From Arthrobacter sp. AQ5-05 (GTDB lineage: Bacteria; Actinomycetota; Actinomycetes; Actinomycetales; Micrococcaceae): a stretch of 64,000 bases of DNA. This document shows positions 43,491-52,459 of the stretch, in pieces. The notes beneath the pieces were generated by a model. That model ran no database searches, was not told the origin of the DNA, and was given only the letters and a program-made list of their open reading frames with translations. Location of the stretch: assembly GCF_003287975.1 (NCBI RefSeq), contig NZ_QMKQ01000009.1:1-64000 (forward strand), written 5' to 3'. Positions within the stretch are counted from its first letter, which is position 1. Each line of letters opens with the position of its first letter. Position numbers and translations under genes: made by a program.

Positions 43491-46124
43491 ATGGGTGCAG
43501 GAAACGGCATACGACGCATCGTAGTCATCGGTGGCGGTCCAGCCGCACATCGGTTCACCGAAGCCATGGCAAAACGTGAACCAAGCAATCTGGAAATCAC
43601 CGTACTGACCGAGGAAGCGCACGTTCCCTACGACCGGGTTGCCTTGACCAAGGCGCTGACCAATACCTCGGTGGACCTCACGCTGGGGGGCCCGGAACTC
43701 TGGGCCCGAGATAACGTCACTCTCGAAACAGGTGCCGGTGTGAAAGCACTGGACAGCATCAACAAGCAAGTGACCACCAACGATGGGCGCAGCTTCGGCT
43801 ACGACGAACTGGTGCTGGCCACCGGATCGAATGCGGCAACTCTGTCGATCCCGGGCAACGAGCACACCCACGTGTACCGCACCCTCGAAGATGTCTGGGC
43901 GATCAACGCCGGCATTCGGAGCCTCGCCGCCCAACTGGGGCGCAAACCCGTTGTCGCCACCATCGGCGGCGGACTGCTGGGGCTCGAGGCGGCTGCCGGC
44001 TCCCAGTCATTGGGTGCCGAGGCAGTGGTCATCGATGGCGGCAAGTGGCTGATGGGCACCCAGCTGGATGAGGGCGCGGGCCAAGCCATGGGACGACTGA
44101 TCGCGCAGACCGGATTCACGGTCCATGGCGGGGTCTTCCCCAAGGAGATCGCCACCGAAACGGTGGACGGCGTTGACAAGGTCACCGGCGTGCTGATGGC
44201 CGATGACAAACACATCCCCGCCGACATGGTCATTGTCTCCATCGGTGTGCGACCCCGTGATGAGCTGGCCCGGAAACACAACCAGGTCCTCGAGGAGAGC
44301 GGCACGGACGCGCCGGTCTTTGGCATCGGTCCGCGCGGTGGCATTGAGATCGACGCGCACTGCGCCACCGCGGTGCCCAACGTCTGGGCCATCGGCGAGG
44401 TGGCGAACTTTGGAGGCAGGTGCATCGGACTGGTGGCCCCGGCCAACGCCATGGCCGAGGTGCTCGCGGCGCACCTGCAGGGCGGGGATGCCGAATTCAC
44501 CGGCTTCGACACCGCCACCAAGCTCAAGCTCTCCGGGGTCGACGTGGCAAGCTTCGGCGACGGGTTCGCCCGCACCGAGGGCGCGCTGGAGGTCGTCTAC
44601 GCCGACGCGGCCCGCGGCCTGTACCAAAAGATCGTCGTCTCCGGCGACGCCAAGGTCCTGCTCGGCGGCATCTTTGTGGGGGATGCCAGCCCGTACCAGT
44701 CCCTGCGCCCGCTGCTGGGTTGCGAGCTGCCCGCCGCGGCCGGCGCCTACCTCAGCGCACTGGGCGGCGAGGTGCCAGACGGGGAACTGCCCGATGACGC
44801 GGTGCTGTGTTCCTGCAACGGCGTGTCCGTCGGATCCATCAAGGACGCCGTGGGTGGCTGCGGGTCCTGCGAGGGCAGCGAACCGGTCAACGACCTGGCC
44901 GCGCTGAAGACCTGCACCCGGGCCGGAACCCAGTGCGGATCCTGTGTCCCGATGCTCAAGAAGCTCATGGAATCCCAGATGACCAACAACGGCGTCGTCG
45001 TCTCCACCGCCATGTGCGAGCACTTCGAGCTCTCGCGCTCCGAGCTCTTCGAAGCCGTCCAGGTTGCCGGGCTGCACAGCTACCGGCAGATCATGGAGCG
45101 CTTCGGAAAGGGCAGTGGCTGCGACATCTGCAAACCCGTGATCGCCTCGGTGCTTGCCTCCCAGACCTCGGCCCACCCGATGGAGGCGGGCCTGGCCGGC
45201 GCGCAGGACACCAACGACCGCGTCATGGCCAACATGCAGAAGGACGGCACCTACTCGGTGGTCCCGCGCATCCCCGGTGGGGAGATCACCCCGGAAAAGC
45301 TCGGCGTCATCGCCGCGGTGGCAGCGAAGTACCAGCTGTACACCAAGCTCACCGGCGGGCTGCGCATCGACATGTTCGGCGCCCGGCTCGAGCAGCTGCC
45401 GGAAATCTGGAAGGAACTGGTGGACGCCGGGTTCGAATCCGGGCAGGCCTACGGCAAGTCGCTGCGCAACGTGAAGACCTGCGTCGGTTCCTCTTGGTGC
45501 CGCTACGGCATGCTGGACTCGGTGGCCATGGGCATCGAAATGGAGCTGCGCTACCGCGGGCTGCGCGCCCCGCACAAGTTCAAGATGGGTGTCTCCGGCT
45601 GTGCCCGCGAATGCGCCGAGGCCCGGGCCAAGGATGTGGGAGTCATCGCCACCGGGGAGGGCTGGAACCTCTACGTGGGCGGCAACGGCGGGGCGAATCC
45701 GGCCCACGGGCAGCTGCTGGCCGGCGGGATCGATGACGCGACGCTGATCCGCTACATCGATCGCTACCTGATGTACTACATCCGCACCGCGGACAAGCTC
45801 CAGCGCACCGCGCACTGGATCCAGGACCTGGACGGCGGCATCGGACACGTGCAGCGCGTGGTCGTCGAGGACTCCCTGGGCCTGGGCGAAGAGCTCGAGG
45901 CGGCCATGGAAACCCACGTGGGCAACTACCAGGACGAGTGGGCCGCCACGCTCGCGGACCCGGAAAAGCTGCGCCGCTTCCGCTCCTTCGTCAATGCCCC
46001 GGAACAGGCCGACCCCGACCTGCACTATGTACCCGAACGCGGGCAGCACCGCCCCGCCGAACCGGTGCGCCTCGGCGCAACCATCTCCATCGGTGCCCCG
46101 ACCACGACCCAGGAGTCCTCATGA
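43491..46124 (+). CDS. nirB: Nitrite reductase large subunit, NAD(P)H dependent
   Basis: The 877-residue enzyme reduces nitrite to ammonium. The N-terminal FAD/NAD half has VIGGGPAAHRFTEAM and ATIGGGLLGLEAAA. Two BFD-like 2Fe-2S segments follow (CSCNGVSVGSIKDAV ... CGSCVPMLKKL and GCDICKPVIASVL). The C-terminal sulfite/nitrite reductase half has the 4Fe-4S and siroheme ligands C-x5-C (CVGSSWC) and C-x3-C (CARECAE). Length and order match the assimilatory enzyme. It leads a plus-strand operon with cobA and the hemD-regulator fusion, with 4-bp overlaps throughout. Confidence 0.95.
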   Translation: MGAGNGIRRIVVIGGGPAAHRFTEAMAKREPSNLEITVLTEEAHVPYDRVALTKALTNTSVDLTLGGPELWARDNVTLETGAGVKALDSINKQVTTNDGRSFGYDELVLATGSNAATLSIPGNEHTHVYRTLEDVWAINAGIRSLAAQLGRKPVVATIGGGLLGLEAAAGSQSLGAEAVVIDGGKWLMGTQLDEGAGQAMGRLIAQTGFTVHGGVFPKEIATETVDGVDKVTGVLMADDKHIPADMVIVSIGVRPRDELARKHNQVLEESGTDAPVFGIGPRGGIEIDAHCATAVPNVWAIGEVANFGGRCIGLVAPANAMAEVLAAHLQGGDAEFTGFDTATKLKLSGVDVASFGDGFARTEGALEVVYADAARGLYQKIVVSGDAKVLLGGIFVGDASPYQSLRPLLGCELPAAAGAYLSALGGEVPDGELPDDAVLCSCNGVSVGSIKDAVGGCGSCEGSEPVNDLAALKTCTRAGTQCGSCVPMLKKLMESQMTNNGVVVSTAMCEHFELSRSELFEAVQVAGLHSYRQIMERFGKGSGCDICKPVIASVLASQTSAHPMEAGLAGAQDTNDRVMANMQKDGTYSVVPRIPGGEITPEKLGVIAAVAAKYQLYTKLTGGLRIDMFGARLEQLPEIWKELVDAGFESGQAYGKSLRNVKTCVGSSWCRYGMLDSVAMGIEMELRYRGLRAPHKFKMGVSGCARECAEARAKDVGVIATGEGWNLYVGGNGGANPAHGQLLAGGIDDATLIRYIDRYLMYYIRTADKLQRTAHWIQDLDGGIGHVQRVVVEDSLGLGEELEAAMETHVGNYQDEWAATLADPEKLRRFRSFVNAPEQADPDLHYVPERGQHRPAEPVRLGATISIGAPTTTQESS

Positions 46125-47142
46125 ACATCACCGGACTGCAACTGCACGGCCAATTCGTCCTGGTCGCCGGCGCACGCTGGGCCGCCCGGCATGTGGTGGC
46201 ACGCTATGTGTCCGCGGGAGCGCTGGTGTTGCGGGCGCACCACCCGCATGAGGTGGAGGACCACCGGCAGCTGCTGGCCTCGGTCCGGCTGCTGGTCGCC
46301 GTCGATGACGGCGCCCAGGGCTGGGACGTGCTCGAAGGCCTGGCCCGGCGCGAATCGATCCTGCTTTCGCGCGAACCGGCGGCCTCGCGCAACGGCAGCA
46401 TCACGCTGCTGGGCGGGGGCCCGGGCAGCAGCGACCTGCTCACGGTGCGCGGTGCCGCCGCGCTGGCGAACGCGGACGTGGTCTTCCACGACCGGCTGGG
46501 CCCGGGCCAGGACCTGGCCGCAATGGCACCGGGCGCGCAGCTGGTCGACGTTGGCAAGGCCCCGGGAACCACCAGGTGCCCCAGTCACGCATCAACCTGC
46601 TGCTCGTCGCCGAGGCCCGGGCCGGGCGCACCGTGGTGCGGCTCAAGGGCGGGGACCCGTTCGTCTTCGGCCGAGGGTCCGAGGAACGCGACGCCGCGCT
46701 GGCCGCGGGCATCCCGGTCACGGTGGTGCCGGGGATCAGCAGTGCGATCTCGGTGCCCGGCGCGGCCGGGATCCCGGTGACCGCGCGCGGGGTCTCGAAG
46801 TCCTTCACCGTCATCTCCGGCCACGACCCCTTCACCGAGGCGGAGCTGGGGCATCTGGCGGGGATCGGCGGGACACTGGTGGTGCTCATGGGAGTGGCCA
46901 CGCTGCAGCAAAACGTTGCCGGGCTGCTGCGCCACGGCCTGTTGCCCGACACCCCGGCGGCAATCATCGAACGCGGCTTCGCCGACACCCAGCGCAGCAC
47001 CCGCGCCACCCTGGGCACGCTGGCGGCAGCCGCGCGGGCTGCAGGCTGCTCGAACCCCGCGGTCATCGTCATCGGATCCGTCGCGGCCCTGGGGGCCGGC
47101 ACCGACGATATCGCCGCCCTGCTGCCGGCGGCCGCGCGATGA
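46121..47142 (+). pseudogene. cobA: Uroporphyrinogen-III C-methyltransferase with a one-base frameshift
   Basis: The gene would encode about 340 residues: a degenerate CysG-like N-terminal region (LHGQFVLVAGARWAARHVV, lacking the GGG nucleotide loop) and a full SUMT domain (LLGGGPGSSDLLTVRGAAAL, then VRLKGGDPFVFGRG, VPGISSAISVP). After VDVGKAPG at about 46564 the frame breaks; adding one G to the GGG run at 46564-46566 restores GKAPGNHQVPQSRINLL. The remainder continues intact to 47142. This is either a recent single-base deletion or a sequencing error. It overlaps nirB and the next gene by 4 bp each, so it sits in the siroheme supply operon. Confidence 0.85.
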
Positions 47143-48254
47143 GCGCGGGGGCAACGGCAACGACCGGGGTGCTGTCCGGATTCCGCATCGCGGTGACCTC
47201 GCAGCGGCGCTCGGTCGAGCTCATCGAGGCCCTTGAGCGCCGGGGCGCGCAGGTGCTGCACGCCCCCGCCCTGGCCACCGCCCCGCTGCAGGGCGAGGCG
47301 GAGTTGCTTGGAAGCACCCGCCGGGTCCTGGAGCTGCACCCGGACGATGTGCTGGTGTGCACCGCCTACGGGTTCCGCCGCTGGTTCGAATCCGCGGAGG
47401 CCGCCGGGATGGGAGAGGAGCTGGCCGCGGTGCTGCACGCCTCGAGGATCCACGTGCGCGGGCCCAAGGCCCTGGGCGCGGTGCGCGCGCTGGGCTTTGA
47501 CGCAGAATCTGTGGCCGCCGACGAGCTGACCGGCACGCTGGTGGCCGGGCTGGCCCCGGGCCTGGCCGGGAAATCGGTGGTGCTGCAGCACCACGGGCAC
47601 CCGGACACCGAGGCCACCGCCGCACTGCTGGCGGCCGGGGCCACGGAGGTGGTGGGGATCAGCCCCTACCGCTGGGTGGCCCCGGAGGAACCGGGGAAGC
47701 TGGAGGTGTTGCTGCGTGCGCTGTGCTCCGGCTCGCTGGACGTGCTCACCTTCACCAGCGCCCCGGCGGTGCACGCCCTGCTCGATGCCGCCCGCTTGCA
47801 TGATTGCGGCGACGAGGTGCTCGCTGCCCTGCAGTCCACGGTGTGCACCGTGGCGGTGGGGCCGGTGACCGCCGCCCCGCTGCGGGAGGTGGGCATCGAG
47901 CCGCTGGTGCCCGAGCGGCACCGGATGGGTGCAATGATCCGCACGCTGGTCGAGCACCTGGGGACCAACGGGTCGATCCAATGCGCCACGGCGCTCGGGA
48001 ACCTGAGCCTGCGCGGGGCCACCGTGCATTTGGAGGGGGCGGTGCGGGAGCTGGGGGAGTCGCAGCTGCGGATCTTCAAGTCCCTGGTCTCGGCCGGAGG
48101 GAACGTGGTGGCCCGGCCCGCGCTGGCGGCGCTGCTGCCTGCCGGCTCCTCGGACCACGCGCTGGACATGGCGGTGAGCCGGCTGCGCCGGGCGCTGCCC
48201 GATGCCCGGCTCATCTCCACGGTCCTCAAGCGCGGTTACCGGCTCAACACCTGA
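47139..48254 (+). CDS. Uroporphyrinogen-III synthase fused to OmpR-type DNA-binding domain
   Basis: The 371-residue protein starts at ATG 47139, overlapping cobA. Residues about 10-265 form a HemD-type synthase (GFRIAVTSQRRSVELIEALERRG, CTAYGFRRWF, LTFTSAPAVHALL). Residues about 275-370 form a winged-helix Trans_reg_C domain (LRIFKSLVSAGGNVVARPAL, DMAVSRLRRALPDA, STVLKRGYRL). The same fusion is known in mycobacteria and streptomycetes next to nitrite reductase genes. It may both make tetrapyrrole and regulate the nir genes; the enzymatic activity is unproven. Confidence 0.88.
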   Translation: MSAGATATTGVLSGFRIAVTSQRRSVELIEALERRGAQVLHAPALATAPLQGEAELLGSTRRVLELHPDDVLVCTAYGFRRWFESAEAAGMGEELAAVLHASRIHVRGPKALGAVRALGFDAESVAADELTGTLVAGLAPGLAGKSVVLQHHGHPDTEATAALLAAGATEVVGISPYRWVAPEEPGKLEVLLRALCSGSLDVLTFTSAPAVHALLDAARLHDCGDEVLAALQSTVCTVAVGPVTAAPLREVGIEPLVPERHRMGAMIRTLVEHLGTNGSIQCATALGNLSLRGATVHLEGAVRELGESQLRIFKSLVSAGGNVVARPALAALLPAGSSDHALDMAVSRLRRALPDARLISTVLKRGYRLNT

Positions 48255-48267
48255 GCCGGCACGGCGA

Positions 48268-49815
48268 CTAGGCCCGGGGCTGCTCCTTGACGGAGCGCAG
48301 CGCGATCGCCACGATCACCGCGGAGGCCAGGGCCAGGACCATGGCGATCGCCGAGGTGTACACCACGCCCTTGTCGAAGGCGTGGGCGGCGGATTCCAGC
48401 AGCCTGCCGGCCGCCGGCTCGCCGAGGGACCGGGCCACCTCGTGGGCGCCGCCCAGGGTCTGCCGGGCGGTCTCGGCCGCGGTCTCTCCCAGCTGCCCGG
48501 GGAGCTGGATGTTGCTGCGGTACGCGGCATTGAGGATCGAGCCCAGCACGGCCGTGCCGAGCACCGAGCCGACCTCGTAGGCGGTTTCGGAAATCGCCGA
48601 GGCCGCACCGGCCTGCGCCGGGGGCACAGCTGAGAGTGCCATGTCATTGGACAGGGTCTCGCTCATGCCCACGCCCGCGCCCAGCACGCCGAAGGCCACC
48701 ATGAGCATCAACACCGAGCCGGACTGGCCGGTGAGCATCACGATGCCGTAGGCCAGCGCGTTCAGGACCAGCCCCCACACCATCACGTGCTTGACCTCGA
48801 AGCGCCGGGTCAGGCGCACCGCCAGCAGGCCGAAGCCCACCGTCAGTGCCAGTCCGGGCAGCATCAGCACCCCGGCCATCATCGGCGTGTAGCCGGCGAC
48901 CAGCTGCAGGTGCTGGGCGATGAAGTAGATGAAGCCGACCAGCGCGAAGATGCTCAGCAGGTTCACGGCCAGGGCCGCGGAGAAGGACGGGTTGGCGAAG
49001 AGCCGCACATCCAGCATCGGGTTGGCGCGCCCCAGCTGGCGCCGGGTGAAGGCCACCCCGGCGGCAACGCCCACGGCAATGGCAAGGCACGGCAGCACCG
49101 GGGATCCGGCGGCGGTCAGTTCCTTGATGCCGTAGACGATCGGCAGCAGGGTCATGATGGCCAGCCCGATGGAGATCGGGTCGATGGCACCGGGGTTCGG
49201 GTCGCGGGATTCGGGGACCAGCGCCGGGGCCAGCACCAGCAGCGGCAACAGCATCGGGACGGCCAGCAGGAAGACCGAGCCCCACCAGTAGTGCTCGAGC
49301 AGGAAGCCGCCGACGATCGGGCCCAGGGCGGCGCCTCCGGAGAACCCGGCGGCCCAGATGGCGATGGCCTTGCGGCGTTCGAGGGGGTCGGTGAAGATGT
49401 TGCGGATCAGCGAGAGCGTGGCGGGCATCAGCATTGCGCCGAAGATGCCCAGCAGGGCGCGGGCGGCAATGAGCTGCTCGGCGCTGGTGGCAAAGGCGGC
49501 GGCCGCGGAGATGGCGGCGAATCCGCTGGATCCGACCAACAGCAGCTTGCGGCGTCCGAACCTGTCGCCGAGCGATCCCATGGGCACCAGCAGTCCGGCG
49601 AGGACCAAGGGGTAGATGTCAATGATCCACAGCAACTGGTTGCCGCTGGGGGTCAGTGCCTCCGAGAGTGCGGGAACAGCGAAGCTGAGCACCGTGTTGT
49701 CGACCGAGATCAGCAGGACCGGGAACATGAGCACGGCAAGGGCCGCCCAGCGTCGGCGGTGCATGGAGCCGGTGTTCGTCTGCGGGGTTTGGCGGCTCAG
49801 GCGGGAAGTGCTCAT
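48268..49815 (-). CDS. DHA2-family MFS drug exporter
   Basis: The 515-residue protein has about 14 helices, the QacA/SmvA layout. After a short basic N-terminus it has LMFPVLLISVDNTVLSFAVPAL (motif D1) and MGSLGDRFGRRKLLLVGS (motif A). The ATG at 49815 has AGGAAACAG upstream. It is divergent from a TetR gene, and its promoter carries a near-perfect inverted repeat in the spacer and -10, so it is very probably repressed by that TetR and induced by a toxic substrate. Confidence 0.9.
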   Translation of the reverse strand: MSTSRLSRQTPQTNTGSMHRRRWAALAVLMFPVLLISVDNTVLSFAVPALSEALTPSGNQLLWIIDIYPLVLAGLLVPMGSLGDRFGRRKLLLVGSSGFAAISAAAAFATSAEQLIAARALLGIFGAMLMPATLSLIRNIFTDPLERRKAIAIWAAGFSGGAALGPIVGGFLLEHYWWGSVFLLAVPMLLPLLVLAPALVPESRDPNPGAIDPISIGLAIMTLLPIVYGIKELTAAGSPVLPCLAIAVGVAAGVAFTRRQLGRANPMLDVRLFANPSFSAALAVNLLSIFALVGFIYFIAQHLQLVAGYTPMMAGVLMLPGLALTVGFGLLAVRLTRRFEVKHVMVWGLVLNALAYGIVMLTGQSGSVLMLMVAFGVLGAGVGMSETLSNDMALSAVPPAQAGAASAISETAYEVGSVLGTAVLGSILNAAYRSNIQLPGQLGETAAETARQTLGGAHEVARSLGEPAAGRLLESAAHAFDKGVVYTSAIAMVLALASAVIVAIALRSVKEQPRA

Positions 49816-49859
49816 GGGGATCTGTTTCCTGGAAAGGTATTTGCGGGTTGACAACAATA

Positions 49860-49888
49860 ACTGTACCGTCCAGACGGTATAGTTTCAA
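49860..49888 (-). promoter_or_regulatory. TetR operator inside the exporter promoter
   Basis: A 24-bp inverted repeat (49860-49883) pairs ACTGTACCGTC with GACGGTATAGT around CA, with one mismatch. On the minus strand TTGAAA (49888-49883) and TACAGT (49865-49860) are spaced 17 bp and form a good promoter for the exporter; the operator fills the spacer and covers the -10. The site is 38-60 bases upstream of the TetR gene start, so autorepression is likely too. Confidence 0.8.
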
Positions 49889-49925
49889 CGTGACGATGCC
49901 TACAGGAAAGGATAGGGTTCAGTAC

Positions 49926-50468
49926 ATGTCTCGACCGCCATTAGCCAAGGAAAAGATCGTCGACGCCTACGCCTCGATGCTCTGCGACGAGGGCGAGCGC
50001 GCAGCGACCATCGAAGCCACCGCCGCGCGCGCCGGCGTCTCCAAGGGCGGACTGCTTTACCACTTTGCCTCCAAGGAGGCCCTGGCGCAGGCCGTCATCG
50101 AGGGGCTGCTCCAGGCGCACGCCGAGGACCTGGAACGCATGTCGGCATCCCCGGAGGGCGCCTCGCGGTACTTCGTGCGTACCTCGACCATCATCGGCAG
50201 CGAACTGGACAGGTACTTCCTGGCCGTGCTGCGGCTGGCCCAAGCCGGGCACGAGCCCTCCATCGAGGCGCTGGATGTGGTGCACGCCGGATGGCTGGAC
50301 CTGATCCGCGTCGAGGTGAAGGACAAGTACGTGGCCGAAACCATCATGCTCATCGGCGAGGGGCTGTACTACCAAACCTCCATGCCCGGACCATGGTCCA
50401 AGGGGACCTTCGCCAAGGACCTGGAACACCTGCTGCTCCAGGTGGAACGACTCAAGAACGGTAACTAA
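49926..50468 (+). CDS. TetR-family repressor
   Basis: The 180-residue protein starts at ATG 49926 and has the TetR helix-turn-helix near residues 20-55 (IEATAARAGVSKGGLLYHFASKEALAQAVI). The C-terminal ligand domain contains Ser/Tyr-rich segments and resembles the TetR_C regulators of multidrug pumps. The frame to 49848 overlaps the operator and is not expected to be translated. The MFS gene at 50474 starts five bases after its stop, so the regulator is co-transcribed with it. Confidence 0.9.
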   Translation: MSRPPLAKEKIVDAYASMLCDEGERAATIEATAARAGVSKGGLLYHFASKEALAQAVIEGLLQAHAEDLERMSASPEGASRYFVRTSTIIGSELDRYFLAVLRLAQAGHEPSIEALDVVHAGWLDLIRVEVKDKYVAETIMLIGEGLYYQTSMPGPWSKGTFAKDLEHLLLQVERLKNGN

Positions 50469-50473
50469 GCCCC

Positions 50474-51733
50474 ATGGCGCTGACCCCACCCCGACAAAAG
50501 CTGGCCGGCCGGATCGGTGCGTTGCTGGGCATCATCCTGATGGCCCTGTCCCTGCGTGCGGCCGTCGTCTCGGTGCCCCCGCTGCTGGGAAGCATCGGTC
50601 CGGAACTGGGATTCGATTCCTTTTCCACCGGCCTGCTGGCCATGCTGGCCCCCGTGGTCTTTGCCGGGTTCGGGCTGCTGACCCCGCGCCTGATCCGCTG
50701 GTGGGGGCTGGAAAAGGTGCTGGTGACCGCGGTCCTGCTGGCCGTTGCCGGGCAGCTGCTGCGGGCCGCGATGGGGGATGTGACAAGCTTCCTGCTGCTC
50801 TCGGTCATCACCCTGGCCGGGTACGGCATGGGCAACGTGGTGCTGCCGCCGCTGGTGAAGAAGTACTTCCCCGACTACCTGGCCATCGTCACCTCGGGCT
50901 ATGTCACGATGCTGGCGGTGGGCACCTGGATGGCCCCGCAATTCTCCGTGCCGCTGTCCAACGCCACGGGCAACTGGCGCACCTCCATCGCGGCCTGGGC
51001 GCTGCTTTCGGCCGTGGTCCTGGTGCCCTGGGGCATCCAGATATTCAGGGACCGCAAGAGCCCTCGCCCGGACACCCCGCTGGTCAACGGGCTGGTGGCA
51101 GCGCCCCCGGCGCGGATCAACCCGTGGAAGTCCCCGGTGGCCTGGGGCCTGGCCATCTTCCTGGCCGGCAACTCGGCCCAGACCTACGTCTATTTCACCT
51201 GGATGCCGCCCTACCTCTCGGAGCAGGGGCTGGACACCATGACCGCAGGTTCGATGCTGGCCCTGTTTGCGATCCTGGGCCTTCCGGTCAGCCTGCTGGT
51301 GCCGTTGTGGGTTCCGCGCCTGCGCCACCCGATCGTGGCGGTGCTGGTGTTCACGGTCTTTTGGATCACCGGACACCTGGGCCTGTATCTCTCGCCGACC
51401 GAGCACACCGTGCTGTGGGTCATCTCCGCCGGCCTGGGCCAGGGCACCTTCGCCATTGCCCTGCTGATGATGAACCTGCGCTCGCGCAGCACCTACGGCT
51501 CCGGCGTGCTGGCCGGCTTCAGCCAGGGGCTGGGCTATGCCGGTGCGGCGATCGCCCCGCTGCTCTTTGGCATCGTCAAGGACGCCACCGGCGGCTGGAG
51601 CGCCTCGTTCGCGATGCTCGGGGCCTGCATCGTGGTGATGCTCACCGGTGCGGTGATGATCAACGGCCCGCGCAAGATCGAGGACGCAAAGGGCGAAGCC
51701 GGGATGGCCGGCGAGCTCGAGCGCGTCACCTGA
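50474..51733 (+). CDS. CynX/NimT-like MFS transporter
   Basis: The 419-residue protein has about 12 helices with MALSLRAAVVSVPPLLGSIGPELGF in pieces, the conserved start of CynX/NimT (cyanate or nitroimidazole) transporters. It starts five bases after the TetR gene stop. Because it sits behind the TetR that controls a drug exporter, it may be part of the same stress response. The substrate is not known. Confidence 0.85.
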   Translation: MALTPPRQKLAGRIGALLGIILMALSLRAAVVSVPPLLGSIGPELGFDSFSTGLLAMLAPVVFAGFGLLTPRLIRWWGLEKVLVTAVLLAVAGQLLRAAMGDVTSFLLLSVITLAGYGMGNVVLPPLVKKYFPDYLAIVTSGYVTMLAVGTWMAPQFSVPLSNATGNWRTSIAAWALLSAVVLVPWGIQIFRDRKSPRPDTPLVNGLVAAPPARINPWKSPVAWGLAIFLAGNSAQTYVYFTWMPPYLSEQGLDTMTAGSMLALFAILGLPVSLLVPLWVPRLRHPIVAVLVFTVFWITGHLGLYLSPTEHTVLWVISAGLGQGTFAIALLMMNLRSRSTYGSGVLAGFSQGLGYAGAAIAPLLFGIVKDATGGWSASFAMLGACIVVMLTGAVMINGPRKIEDAKGEAGMAGELERVT

Positions 51734-51747
51734 GCCGGCGCATCCCC

Positions 51748-52374
51748 CTAGCGCAGTTCGGTGTCGCGGTGCCAGGGGCCGGCCGCCTTGGGCACATGCC
51801 AGCGGAACTTCAGTGAGAGCACGCGAAGCGAGAAAACGACCGCGGCCACGCCCAGCTCCCAAACCCACCCGCTGATGCCAGCCACCCACAAGGTTGCGAT
51901 CAGACCGGCACCGAGCATGGCCGGGACCGCGTACATGTCGCGCGGGTCGAAAATCGAGGGGGTCTTGTTGGCGACCACGTCGCGCAGCAATCCGCCGCCC
52001 ACCGCGGTGGTGACGCCCAGCAGCGTGGCGGCAAAGGGATTCATCCCCGCCTCCAGCGCCTTGATGGTGCCGGCGGTGCAGAACAGGGCCAGGCCGGCGG
52101 CGTCAAAGACCAGCAGCGGCCGCTTCAGCCGCTGTACCCCGGGGGCCACGAAGTAGACCAGCAGCGCGGCCAGGATCGGTGGAATGAAGTAATACGGGTT
52201 CTCGAATGCGGTGGGCACCACGCCCAGGATCACATCGCGCACGATGCCGCCGCCGATCCCGGTCAACCCGGCCAGCAGCAGGGAACCGACGATGTCGAAA
52301 CCGCGCCGCGCGGCCAGCAGCGACCCGGAGACGCCAAAGAAAAAGACCCCCAAGAGGTCAAAGAGCAGGGGCAT
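51748..52374 (-). CDS. TRIC-type cation channel family protein (UPF0126)
   Basis: The 208-residue protein has seven short helices arranged as two related halves. Each half carries the family's Gly-rich turn: GLTGIGGGIVRDVILG and GVTTAVGGGLLRDVVANKTP. These are the marks of bacterial TRIC (trimeric intracellular cation) channels, also called UPF0126 or YicG. ATG 52374 starts the first helix; a TTG at 52380 adds two residues and lies closer to GAGGA. It is convergent with the CynX-like gene. Confidence 0.88.
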   Translation of the reverse strand: MPLLFDLLGVFFFGVSGSLLAARRGFDIVGSLLLAGLTGIGGGIVRDVILGVVPTAFENPYYFIPPILAALLVYFVAPGVQRLKRPLLVFDAAGLALFCTAGTIKALEAGMNPFAATLLGVTTAVGGGLLRDVVANKTPSIFDPRDMYAVPAMLGAGLIATLWVAGISGWVWELGVAAVVFSLRVLSLKFRWHVPKAAGPWHRDTELR

Positions 52375-52459
52375 GGTCAACGGGTCGTATCCTCGGGTTT
52401 CACGTTCGCGGGCGGTGCGGCACTGGAGGTTCCATTACAACATGGCCGGTGCGGCGGGT

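Noticed and set aside
43491-48254. Dissimilatory (denitrification) nitrite reduction
   Set aside because: NirB/NirD with siroheme genes is the NAD(P)H-dependent ammonium-forming type; no cytochrome cd1 or copper nitrite reductase gene is present.
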